Below, in pieces: positions 1-7,434 of a stretch of DNA of 64,000 nucleotides. The stretch's first letter is position 1; every line of letters begins with the position of its first letter. The notes below the pieces were generated by a model, which was not told the DNA's origin, made no database searches, and saw only the letters and a list, made by a program, of their open reading frames with translations. This DNA comes from Gordonia humi (GTDB lineage Bacteria; Actinomycetota; Actinomycetes; Mycobacteriales; Mycobacteriaceae): the NCBI RefSeq assembly GCF_014197435.1, contig NZ_JACIFP010000001.1, positions 1,860,001 through 1,924,000 on the forward strand. The letters are read 5' to 3'. The translations under genes were made by a program, and so were the position numbers.

Positions 1-50
1 CTCAGGTCCACAACGTATCGGGTAGTACCATCCGCGGCGAAGGAGGGTCG

Positions 51-647
51 ATGATGTCGCAAGCGGTGAATCGTGGCGGACGACCCCGTGCCGCCGACCG
101 GGCGGCGGTCGCGCGCACCGGTCTGCGGATGTTCGCCGAGCGAGGATACGACGCGGTGACGATGACCGACATCGCCGAGCAATGCGGGATCGGGCGATCG
201 ACACTCCTGCGTTACTTCGCCTCGAAGGCCGACGTCCTGTGGGACCGGACCGAGGACGAGGTGGCCGCTCTCGCCGAGACGCTCCGCGCCGCGCCGCGGG
301 ATGCGGACCCCATCGCGGTCCTCTGCACCCAGATGCCGAAGATGTTGACCTACCTCGACTCGGAGATGGACCTGCTGCGCACTCAGGTCTCCGTCATCGC
401 CGAGTCGTCCAGCGGGTGGCCCCTGGGATCGGCTCGGTTCGAGCCGTGGGAGTCCGTGGTCGTTGAGTTCATCGCCGGTCGCACAGAACACGGAGCCGAC
501 GACCTGTTCACGAAGCTGCTGGTGCAGAGCCTGTTCTGTGCAGGATGGATCGCGCTGTCGGTCTGGGTCGAGTCCGCCGAACACCGGCCGGACCGCTTTC
601 TCGACGAGGCGTTCGCGCTGGTCCGGGACGGGTTCGCTGCGGGGTGA
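51..647 (+). CDS. TetR-family transcriptional regulator
   Basis: This is a 198-residue TetR-type repressor. The N-terminal helix-turn-helix is clear: a helix at about residues 18-35 (LRMFAERGYDAVTMTDIAE), then GIGRSTLLRYFASKADVLWD at about 46-65, the usual recognition-helix and RYF.SK signature. The C-terminal two thirds are a variable ligand-binding domain with no recognisable specificity. An AAGGAGG ribosome site at 40-46 precedes two consecutive ATG codons (51 and 54); the second has the better spacing. The gene is convergent with the hydrolase that follows. It may control the minus-strand aromatic-type genes at 0.7-3.4 kb, but no operator was identified. The effector is unknown. The start of the window is only 50 bases upstream, so its own promoter is not visible. 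Confidence 0.85.
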   Translation: MMSQAVNRGGRPRAADRAAVARTGLRMFAERGYDAVTMTDIAEQCGIGRSTLLRYFASKADVLWDRTEDEVAALAETLRAAPRDADPIAVLCTQMPKMLTYLDSEMDLLRTQVSVIAESSSGWPLGSARFEPWESVVVEFIAGRTEHGADDLFTKLLVQSLFCAGWIALSVWVESAEHRPDRFLDEAFALVRDGFAAG

Positions 648-672
648 CCACGCGCAGCACCGCTGCGTCGCC

Positions 673-1404
673 TCACGCCAGCTGTCGGAGGACCTCCGCG
701 AGCAGGTCGGGGCGGGAGACGAACGGCTCGTGCGGGGTGTCGATCTCGAGGACCCGGTCGCATCCCGCGCGCTCGGCGAAGCGTCGCTGCCACGTGGGCG
801 GCAGAATCCGGTCGCGTTGCGTGAGGATGTAGGTGGCCGGAACGAGTCCGTCGTATCCCCGGCGGGTCGCCGGCCCGGTCATCACCGACGCCGGCGTGGA
901 GTCGAGAGCCACCTCGCCGAGCAACCACGCCGCGGTCGCCTCGTCGAGATCCTGGCAGAACATCGCCCGGTTCAGCTCCTGGGGCGTCGACGTCGCCGGG
1001 TCGACCGGCCAACCGACCGTCTCGGGGTCCTCGTCATGCAGCGCCGTACCCATCATCTCCACGATGGTCTGGCCCTCCTCCGGAAGGGACGCGGCGAGGT
1101 ACACCAGCTGCGAGTACAGTTCCGGCTCCTGTATCGGCAGGAGCGGCATCACGATGCCCGCGACCGAGTGGCCCACCAGGACGCCGCCCTCGAAGCCTGC
1201 CGCACGGACGTCCTCATTGAGTTCCCGCGCGACCTCGGCGATCGAGAGACCCGAGGTGTCGCGCCCGCGCTTGCGCCCGCATCCGGGCATGTCGAGTGTC
1301 AGGATCCGTGCGAAACCGCCGGGCTGCGCGGTCAGTCGGTCGAGTGCACGGTCCCAACACCACGAGCCGTGCTCGCCGCCGTGCAGGAGAATGAGATCGG
1401 TCAT
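673..1404 (-). CDS. alpha/beta-hydrolase
   Basis: This is a 243-residue alpha/beta-hydrolase. It starts MTDLILLHGGEHGSWCWD, where HGG near residue 9 gives the oxyanion loop. The nucleophile elbow is VGHSVAG at about residue 85 and the catalytic His is in DTPHEPF near the C-terminus. The compact N-terminus and HGSWCW motif resemble the methylesterase/hydroxynitrile-lyase-like branch, so a meta-cleavage C-C hydrolase role is possible but not shown. The reading frame stays open to 1722, but the upstream part lies over the flavin reductase gene in another frame and lacks homology, so I start at the ATG at 1402-1404. It is the last gene of a minus-strand group with flavin reductase, SnoaL-like and extradiol dioxygenase genes, which suggests breakdown of an aromatic or cyclic compound. 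Confidence 0.8.
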   Translation of the reverse strand: MTDLILLHGGEHGSWCWDRALDRLTAQPGGFARILTLDMPGCGRKRGRDTSGLSIAEVARELNEDVRAAGFEGGVLVGHSVAGIVMPLLPIQEPELYSQLVYLAASLPEEGQTIVEMMGTALHDEDPETVGWPVDPATSTPQELNRAMFCQDLDEATAAWLLGEVALDSTPASVMTGPATRRGYDGLVPATYILTQRDRILPPTWQRRFAERAGCDRVLEIDTPHEPFVSRPDLLAEVLRQLA

Positions 1405-1468
1405 CGTGAGCTCCGTGGTCGAAGGGTCGGCGGCCTGCGGGGCCGCACTCGTCGGGAGTAGTGTCCGG

Positions 1469-2053
1469 TCAGTTCTGACGACCGAAGCGATGGTCCTTCG
1501 CGCTCTGCAGCTGCGGGATGTGGTTCGCGTCGTACTGCTCGATCCACTCCGCGGGCAGCTTGCTCCACGCCTCGCCGATCTTGATGCGCGAGGCGGCGCT
1601 GAACACTTCCGACGCGACGACGTCGCCGACGAAGATCGTGCTCTCCTGAACATCGAGCGAGGAGACCACTTCGCATTCGACGTAACTGTGCGCGTCGAGC
1701 AGGATCGGGGCTCCGGTGACACCGGTCTTGGTGCGCAGGCCGCCGATCTTGTCGCCGTCGCGGCCGGAGCGACCGCCGAGCGTCATCAGGATGTTCAAGG
1801 ACGCGTCGACTTCGTCCTCGCCCGCGCTCAACATGTGCATGACGAAGACTCCCGAGTTGAGGACCATGTCGTGCGTCTTGTTGTACTTCGTCAGGCCGCA
1901 CATCGCGCGCGGAGCCTCGGGAATGATGCTCGCCGTTCCTGCGGACAACGACATCAGGCCGTTCGCGACACCGCCGTCGACAGTCGTGATCGCGACGGGG
2001 AACGGGCGAAGCCCCGCGAGTGTCCGATTTGCTGCATCCGTGTCCAACGTCAT
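1469..2053 (-). CDS. flavin reductase-like, FMN-binding protein
   Basis: This 194-residue protein has the split-barrel flavin reductase fold of the HsaB/HpaC type. The N-terminus (LRPFPVAITTVDGGVANGLM, about residues 15-34) matches the family pattern in which the enzyme tests flavin binding just after a first beta strand, followed by SLSAGTASIIPEAP. The family supplies reduced FMN or FAD to two-component monooxygenases, or uses flavin directly. No monooxygenase partner is present in this minus-strand group, so either the partner lies elsewhere or the protein acts alone. It lies between the alpha/beta hydrolase and the broken SnoaL-like gene and is probably in the same transcript. A quinone or nitro-compound reductase role cannot be excluded. 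Confidence 0.75.
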   Translation of the reverse strand: MTLDTDAANRTLAGLRPFPVAITTVDGGVANGLMSLSAGTASIIPEAPRAMCGLTKYNKTHDMVLNSGVFVMHMLSAGEDEVDASLNILMTLGGRSGRDGDKIGGLRTKTGVTGAPILLDAHSYVECEVVSSLDVQESTIFVGDVVASEVFSAASRIKIGEAWSKLPAEWIEQYDANHIPQLQSAKDHRFGRQN

Positions 2054-2122
2054 GTCAATTCCTTTGTGAGAGGTCGCCCGCCCCGGGTGGGACGGGCCGA
2101 TTGTCGATGGTGAGGTGGTCGA

Positions 2123-2492
2123 TCAGTGCGAGCGGACGCCGACGTCGATGCTCGTGAATACCGCGGCCGGGTCATTGCCGAGCCAGGACGGCTTGGACGT
2201 GTGGCCGGTCTCGGGCCGAGCCCAGTCGACCCGCGGTCCCCAGTCCCGGCGGCTGCGTCGTCCCTCGAGGGTCTGGGGTCGCTTCGCCGCTGCTTGCGCA
2301 TACTCTCTGGCGAACGCCTTTATCTCGGCCGCCACCCAGACGTCCTCCTCCGAACACCACTTTGCCCTCTCCCGCGTATTCGACGATCTGCTGGGAGGGG
2401 AAGTCGATCGGAGGAGCGCCGGGTTCCGGGTTCTCGGCGCGATTGAGGACCTTGTAGACCACGCGGTGGCCGTCTCGGGTGAACGTCGTCAT
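2123..2492 (-). pseudogene. SnoaL/NTF2-like protein, frameshifted and short at the N-terminus
   Basis: The coding region starts at the ATG at 2490-2492, with AAGGAA correctly placed upstream, and reads a SnoaL-like C-terminal half: VVYKVLNRAENPEPGAPP, then IDFPSQQIVEYAGEGKVVF. The frame is then lost. The next frame continues exactly as the family would: EEDVWVAAEIKAFAREYAQA and on to a stop at 2123. Removing one C from the pair at 2350-2351 on the plus strand (one G on the coding strand) would restore VVF-EEDVW, so this looks like a single-base insertion. The repaired product would be about 122 residues and would still lack the first half of a typical SnoaL domain of about 130-150 residues. 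Either a decaying gene or a base-calling error would explain it. Confidence 0.65.
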
Positions 2493-2520
2493 CGAGTTCC
2501 TTCCAGTCCGAGGCCGCGCC

Positions 2521-3384
2521 TCAGCCGGCGACGGACACCGCCAGCCCCATGCCGGTGATCCACTCCTCGACGGGTTGGTAGGAGACGGCGCGGAGGGCGC
2601 GGCCGCCGGCGGCGCCCGCCGCGAGCCAGGTGCGGAGTTCGTTCGCTCCGACGCCGCCGCCCGCGCGTGCGTTGTCGGTCATCGTCACGAGCGTGTCGAC
2701 GTCCCAGTCCTCGATCGCCTGGAGGAACCGCCTGTCCCAGGCCGGTCTGATCTTGGTCCGTGCCGTCGCGGCGCCTTCGCGGATGACTCGGGCGCGCTCC
2801 TCGTCGCTGATGTCGAACGCGTCGAGTTCGAGGCTGGGCGGGGAGTGCGAGAGCCCGCCCGTTCCGATGACGAGGACGCGCGCGTCGAGGCCATCGAGGA
2901 ACCGTCCGACGGCTTCGCCGAGGGCCAGCACTCGGGCCGCGGCGGGCAGGGGAGCGGTCGCGCAGTTGATCGGTATAGGAATCACCGCGTTGGCGGTGGT
3001 GCCTCCGCCGACGTCGCGCAACGGCTGAGCGAAGGCGTGGTCGAGGGCGACGGCTCGGCAGGCCGCGATGTCGAAGCCGTCGGCCAGGAGGAATTCGGTG
3101 AGCTCGAGGGCGACGTCGCCTGCGACGTCGATGTCCTCTGCCGGATGTCCGCCCTCCGGCAGGATCGACGCCGACATCGCGATGGCGAACGCCGGGACGA
3201 CCTGCCGGAAGGCGCGGCGATGATCTCCACCGAACACGATCGTCAGGTCGGGCGCGAACTCGGCGACCTGCGTGCGTACGCGGGCGAGTTCGGCACGGAA
3301 CTCGGCGCCGAACCTGCGCTCGACGTCGCGAGCCATGCCCGGACTGTGACTGGCGCAGACGACCAAGCGTTCACGTGCTGTCAT
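2521..3384 (-). CDS. class III extradiol ring-cleavage dioxygenase (LigB/MhpB-like)
   Basis: This 287-residue protein resembles the MhpB branch of LigB-type dioxygenases, which open catechol-like rings (for example 2,3-dihydroxyphenylpropionate) using Fe(II) and O2. The N-terminal VVCASHSPGM (about residues 8-17) carries the first metal His of the SHSP motif. IVFGGDHRRAF (about 49-59) supplies the GxDH-type segment, VALDHAF near 112 another active-site His, and VIGTGGLSHSP near 172 the late His. Its length is slightly below the roughly 310 of E. coli MhpB. A GGAGAGGAG ribosome site lies just before the ATG. It is the first gene of the minus-strand group and divergent from fprB. The substrate is unknown; steroid ring A is handled by the unrelated HsaC at 48.7 kb. 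Confidence 0.8.
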   Translation of the reverse strand: MTARERLVVCASHSPGMARDVERRFGAEFRAELARVRTQVAEFAPDLTIVFGGDHRRAFRQVVPAFAIAMSASILPEGGHPAEDIDVAGDVALELTEFLLADGFDIAACRAVALDHAFAQPLRDVGGGTTANAVIPIPINCATAPLPAAARVLALGEAVGRFLDGLDARVLVIGTGGLSHSPPSLELDAFDISDEERARVIREGAATARTKIRPAWDRRFLQAIEDWDVDTLVTMTDNARAGGGVGANELRTWLAAGAAGGRALRAVSYQPVEEWITGMGLAVSVAG

Positions 3385-3616
3385 AGTTCTCCTCTCCGAA
3401 TGCGCAAAGATGCGCTCCCGCTTCGGAATGTCTGTGACGATGATGTTAGATTATATTCCGGGCTGCGTCGAGAGAATTGGCCCGATCCGCGTATCTCCTC
3501 GGCGTTCGGCGCTGGGTCGTAGGTCACCGGTCGTGAGTGATGTCGAGCATGCGCTTGACACGGGGGCGCGTCCGACACAGAGTGTACGTAAGTGTCAGAA
3601 TTGAAAGGCCCTCTCC
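3385..3616. promoter_or_regulatory. divergent intergenic region between dioxygenase and fprB
   Basis: These 232 bases carry the promoters for both outward-facing genes and hold no gene. An AT-rich patch (TTAGATTATATT) lies near 3447-3458. Closer to fprB, TGACAC at 3556-3561 and GTGTCA at 3592-3597 form a 6-bp inverted repeat around a second GACAC, and TTGACA at 3555-3560 resembles a -35 hexamer without a convincing -10. A weak GAAAGG site serves fprB. It could contain a TetR operator; I could not identify one with confidence. Confidence 0.4.
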
Positions 3617-5296
3617 ATGTCGTTCGTGATTCTGCAGCCGTGCTGCAATGAGGCTTCGTGTGTTGACGTCTGCCCGGTGGACTGCATTCACCCGACGCCC
3701 GACGAGCCAGAGTTCATGCGGACCGAGATGCTGCACATCGACCCGCAGTCGTGCATCGATTGCGGTGCATGCGTCGAAGCGTGCCCGGTGGACGCGATCA
3801 AGTCCGAGGACGATCTGGATGAGCAGGAGGAGCCGTACCTCGACCTCAACAAGGACTACTTCGACCAGCATCCGATGGAGTCGAGCGGCCTCGATGCGCC
3901 CAAGCCGCTCTGGCGCAAGGCGGACTACTCCGGCATGCGTGTCGCGATCGTCGGCTCCGGCCCGGCCGCCTACTATGCGGCCTCGGAGCTGATCGGTCTC
4001 AAGGGCGTGCAGGTGAACATGTTCGAGCGACTGCTGACGCCGTACGGACTGGTCCGATTCGGCGTCGCGCCGGACCACCCCAGCACCAAGGGCGTCACGG
4101 ACGTCTTCCGCACCGTGGAGAGGCGTCGGAACTTCGAGCTCCATCTGGGCGTGGAGGTCGGCGTCGACATCACGCACGACGAGCTCGCCGCCAGCCACCA
4201 CGCGGTGATCTACGCCGTGGGTGCATCGTCGGCACGTCGCCTCGGCGTCCCGGGCGAGGACCTCCCGGGCAGTCATGCGGCCACCGAGTTCGTCGGGTGG
4301 TACAACGGCCATCCGGACCACGCCGCCCGCGAGTTCGACTTGAGCGGTCGACGTGCGGTGGTCGTCGGCAACGGCAACGTCGCCCTGGATGTGGCGCGGA
4401 TCCTGCTGGCGGATCCGGACGAACTCGACCGCACCGACATCGCCGACCACGCCCTGGACGCGCTGCGGACGAGCGATATCGAGGAGGTCGTCGTCCTCGG
4501 CAGGCGCGGCGTGGCTCAGGCCGGCTACACCAACCCGGAGATGATGGCGCTGCGTCACCTCCCCGGTGTCGATTTCCTCATCGATCTCGACGAGGTGGCG
4601 ATCGATCCCGTCACCGCGGAACTGCTCGATTCGCCGACCGTCGACTCGTCGCTCACGACGAAGGTACGCGTGGCCCGCGACGTCGCGGACCAGGCGCCGA
4701 ACGGTGCGCGCAAGCGACTCGTCCTGCGGTACCTGACGTCGCCGACCGAGATCGTCGGAACCGACCGCGTCGAGGCCGTGAAGGTCGTTCGGAACCGGCT
4801 CGAGCCAGGCCCGGACGGTTCGGTGATCGCGACGCCGACCGACGAGACCGAGACGATCGACGCGTCCCTGGTACTGCGCGCCGTCGGATATCGGGGCGTC
4901 GAGGTCCCGGGCGTGCCCTTCGACGAGAGCCGGGGCACGGTCCCCAACATCGGCGGACGGGTGACCGAGGCGGGCGGCACCGAACCGATCGCCGGACTGT
5001 ACACGACGGGGTGGGCCAAGCGTGGACCCTCGGGTGTGATCGGCACCAACAAGAAGTGCGCCATCGACACCGTCGACTGCCTCCTGCAGGACTACTCCGG
5101 CGGCGGCCTCGGCGAGCCGGCCATGAGAGAGGACGAGTTCGCTGCACTGCTCGACGAGAAGGCCCCGGACCACGTCGACGGCACCGGGTGGTCGGCGATC
5201 GACGCGGCCGAGAAGGCCGCGGGCAAGGCGCGTAAGCGTCCTCGGGTGAAATTCGTCTCGCTGGAGGACATGCGCGTCGTAGTCCGCGGCGACTGA
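3617..5296 (+). CDS. fprB: ferredoxin/ferredoxin-NADP+ reductase fusion, FprB-like
   Basis: This is a 559-residue fusion. Residues 1-65 form a bacterial ferredoxin with two cysteine clusters (CCNEASCVDVCPVDC and CIDCGACVEACPVDAI), consistent with a 7Fe or 8Fe type. Residues of about 105-555 form an adrenodoxin-reductase-like flavoprotein: FAD site VAIVGSGPAAYYAA at about 110 and the pyridine-nucleotide site VVGNGNVALDVARIL at about 253. Length and layout match M. tuberculosis FprB (575 aa). It should move electrons between NAD(P)H and iron-sulfur or P450 partners. It may serve the dioxygenase-type genes or the steroid oxygenases of this window, but no dedicated partner is adjacent. The ATG at 3617 is chosen because the ferredoxin fold begins at once. 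Confidence 0.88.
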   Translation: MSFVILQPCCNEASCVDVCPVDCIHPTPDEPEFMRTEMLHIDPQSCIDCGACVEACPVDAIKSEDDLDEQEEPYLDLNKDYFDQHPMESSGLDAPKPLWRKADYSGMRVAIVGSGPAAYYAASELIGLKGVQVNMFERLLTPYGLVRFGVAPDHPSTKGVTDVFRTVERRRNFELHLGVEVGVDITHDELAASHHAVIYAVGASSARRLGVPGEDLPGSHAATEFVGWYNGHPDHAAREFDLSGRRAVVVGNGNVALDVARILLADPDELDRTDIADHALDALRTSDIEEVVVLGRRGVAQAGYTNPEMMALRHLPGVDFLIDLDEVAIDPVTAELLDSPTVDSSLTTKVRVARDVADQAPNGARKRLVLRYLTSPTEIVGTDRVEAVKVVRNRLEPGPDGSVIATPTDETETIDASLVLRAVGYRGVEVPGVPFDESRGTVPNIGGRVTEAGGTEPIAGLYTTGWAKRGPSGVIGTNKKCAIDTVDCLLQDYSGGGLGEPAMREDEFAALLDEKAPDHVDGTGWSAIDAAEKAAGKARKRPRVKFVSLEDMRVVVRGD

Positions 5297-5360
5297 CACC
5301 TCCGAATCCCGGCCACTGTTCGCCCACCTCCCCCGATCCTCACGAAGGAGACATAGTGAG

Positions 5361-5429
5361 GGAACCCACGAGATCCAGCAGAACGTGATCGCCAAGCAGC
5401 TCGTCAAACGGGGCGGGCTCGCGATCTGA
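5361..5429 (+). pseudogene. 3' remnant of an acyl-CoA dehydrogenase gene
   Basis: Read from 5361, this stretch encodes GTHEIQQNVIAKQLVKRGGL-AI and then TGA. GTxEIQxNVIA is the hallmark C-terminus of acyl-CoA dehydrogenases; the FadE at 57.8 kb ends with GTNEIQRNVIAERLLGLPR. No upstream part of the enzyme exists. Immediately before it lies GAAGGAGACATAGTG, a good ribosome site and a GTG in a different frame. The simplest reading is an internal deletion that joined a start region to the last 22 codons of a lost fadE gene. It sits directly ahead of the CoA-transferase, where a fadE partner would make sense. Confidence 0.7.
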
Positions 5430-5461
5430 CATCCGTTCTCGACAACTCCTGGAGGAAACCC

Positions 5462-6667
5462 GTGCTTCCGCTCTCCGGCATTACCGTGCTCTCCCTCGAG
5501 CACGCTGTCGCGGCCCCGTTCGCCACCCGCCAGCTCGCCGATCTCGGCGCCCGGGTGATCAAGGTGGAACGGACCGGGGCGGGCGACTTCGCTCGCGCAT
5601 ACGACGAATCGGTGAACGGACTGGCGAGCTACTTCGTCTGGCTCAACCGATCGAAGGAGTCCGTGTCGATCGACGTCAAGTCCGACGCCGGTCACGACCT
5701 CCTGCAGCGGCTCGCCGACCGCGCCGACGTCGTCGTGCAGAACCTTGGCCCCGGCGCGGCCGAACGTCTCGGTCTCGGTGCCGACGACCTGCGGTCCCGT
5801 GATCCCCGGAAGATCGTCCTGTCGATCACCGGATGGGGCAGGACCGGTCCGTGGGCCGACCGGAAGGCCTACGACCTGCTGGTGCAGTGCGAGACCGGAC
5901 TGGTCTCGCTGACCGGTACCCCCGACGACGTGGCGAAGGTCGGAGTGTCGGTCGCCGACATCGCGGCCGGAATGTACGGCTTCTCCGGGGTGCTCGCCGC
6001 GCTGTATCAACGTCAGGTCACCGGAGACGGCGCCGCGATCGAAGTGTCGCTGTTCGAGGCGCTCGCCGAATGGCTCGGGCAGCCCGCGCACTTCACCGCC
6101 GGTGCGGGACGTCAACCGGGGCGTTTCGGAGCGCAGCATGCGACGATCGCCCCCTACGGTCCGTTCACCGCAGGCGACGGCCACGTGTTCCTCCTGGCGA
6201 TCCAGAACGAACCCGAGTGGCAGCGGCTCTGTGTGGACGTCTTCGACGACCCGGTCCTGGCAGCCGATCCGCGGTTCGCGACCAACACGCTTCGGGTGGC
6301 ACATCGCGACGAGCTGAACACTCTGGTCGCCGAACGGTTCGACGCACGATCCACCGACGATCTCACCGACCTGCTCGGGCGTGCCCGCATCGCGTTCGCC
6401 GGAGTGAACACGGTGGCCGAGTTCCTCGATCATCCGGTCCTGCGCGGGCGTGATCGATGGCGTTCGGTGCAGACCTCTGCGGGCCCGGTAGACGCCCTCC
6501 TCCCGCCCCTGGCGATCGGTGACAGCGAAGCCCGCATGGACGCGGTGCCCGCACTCGGTCAGCACAGCGTCGACATCGCCGCGGAGTTCGGCGTCGACAC
6601 GCAACAGATCGCCGAGATGCTCGCCGCAGGGACGCTGCAGGTCGACGGCGAAATGCCGACGGCATGA
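5462..6667 (+). CDS. CoA-transferase family III (CaiB/BaiF type)
   Basis: This 401-residue enzyme belongs to the class III CoA-transferases, which move CoA between acyl donors and carboxylic acids through an aspartyl-CoA thioester. The N-terminus LPLSGITVLSLEHAVAAPFA and the following LADLGARVIKVER are typical. The presumed catalytic Asp lies in RKAYDLLVQCETGLVSLTG at about residue 140. NRSKESVSIDVKS near 60 is another family hallmark. The length is usual (about 400). It starts at a GTG, with GGAGGA seven bases upstream. The substrate is unknown. The acyl-CoA dehydrogenase fossil just upstream suggests it once belonged to a beta-oxidation or activation operon. Alpha-methylacyl-CoA racemase belongs to the same superfamily and cannot be fully excluded. 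Confidence 0.82.
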   Translation: MLPLSGITVLSLEHAVAAPFATRQLADLGARVIKVERTGAGDFARAYDESVNGLASYFVWLNRSKESVSIDVKSDAGHDLLQRLADRADVVVQNLGPGAAERLGLGADDLRSRDPRKIVLSITGWGRTGPWADRKAYDLLVQCETGLVSLTGTPDDVAKVGVSVADIAAGMYGFSGVLAALYQRQVTGDGAAIEVSLFEALAEWLGQPAHFTAGAGRQPGRFGAQHATIAPYGPFTAGDGHVFLLAIQNEPEWQRLCVDVFDDPVLAADPRFATNTLRVAHRDELNTLVAERFDARSTDDLTDLLGRARIAFAGVNTVAEFLDHPVLRGRDRWRSVQTSAGPVDALLPPLAIGDSEARMDAVPALGQHSVDIAAEFGVDTQQIAEMLAAGTLQVDGEMPTA

Positions 6668-7095
6668 TCGCTGCCCCGACCCCGACGGCGCATCGAGTGT
6701 CAATCTCGACCGGTGGAATCCCGGCCCGCTTGTCGAGGAGTACGTCCGCCACTTGCTCGTACGGTCGGCCTCGCACCAGCATCCCCGCTGACCAGCAGGA
6801 GATCGCGAGCGTGAGGTCGTGATTCTATGGCACTGGCTCCAATTCTGGAATCGCCTCCGAGTTGGCCTCGGACCGAACGGCGATCCGGAGAACGAACACT
6901 TCGGTCTGAGACGGTACCTGACGTGCCGTAGGGCGTGCCTCTTAACCTCTTGAGCCAGAGGACGATCGCCCGCTCTCACGAGCACCCCGCGCAATGGTTT
7001 CTCGTTGTGCGCGTCGTACCGAGTCACGGTACGGGGCCTGAACCCGGTTCTTGGACACGCTGGATCCAGCACCCGCTGTGATCGACGTCGACATC
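6668..7095. other. intergenic stretch before the IS debris
   Basis: About 430 bases with no convincing gene on either strand. The short open frames here lack ribosome sites and family motifs. No tRNA-like fold or clear terminator was seen. It may include the degraded left end of the IS630-type element that follows. Confidence 0.4.
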
Positions 7096-7280
7096 GGCCG
7101 GTCTGGTGTGGCGGGCGCGGATCGTGGCATCGGCCGCCGAAGTGTGGTGAACGCGCATATCAGTGAGGTCGTCGGGGTGTCGATCCCAACGGCGCGCAAG
7201 CGGCGGTGCCGGTACCTGTGCGACGGGACGGCGGGCCTGCTCGATGGTGATCGGCCGGGGCCCTCGACGATGCCAGGCTG
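7096..7280 (+). mobile_element. IS630-type transposase fragment, N-terminal part, frameshifted
   Basis: One frame reads LVWRARIVASAAEVW and stops; the adjacent frame continues with NAHISEVVGVSIPTARKRRC and RYLCDGTAGLLDGDRPGPST. Together they match the N-terminal helix-turn-helix region of IS630-family transposases (ARIV.AAA....N..IA..VGVS.PTV.KWR.RY...G..GL.D..R.G). The catalytic DDE domain is missing here. A matching C-terminal IS630 fragment lies at 9.47 kb, on the far side of the IS1634-type remnant, so an original IS630 copy may have been split by later insertions and deletions. Confidence 0.65.
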
Positions 7281-7426
7281 AAGTTCATCGTCGGCTCACG
7301 CACGTCGAAGGCGCCGAGGGAACTCGAAGCGCATTTCGGTGAACGCGGTAACCGTATCGCCGACAACGGCATTGTCGAGCTGACACGCCCGATGGGCCCG
7401 GGAAGGATCGCCGTGATCGGCGCGTG

Positions 7427-7434
7427 GTGTGGCA
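7427..7434. repeat. 8-bp target-site duplication, left copy
   Basis: GTGTGGCA here is repeated exactly at 8906-8913, on either side of the IS256-family element. IS256-family elements make 8-9 bp duplications, so this marks the insertion point. Confidence 0.8.

Noticed and set aside
5356..5388. A short gene from the GTG at 5356 behind GAAGGAG
   Set aside because: It stops after ten codons; the other frame shows it is the scar of a deleted fadE.
3524..7072. Very long minus-strand open frame (over 1100 codons) opposite fprB and the CoA-transferase
   Set aside because: It is an antisense shadow of two clear genes, caused by high GC at third positions; its translation is repetitive and has no family motifs.
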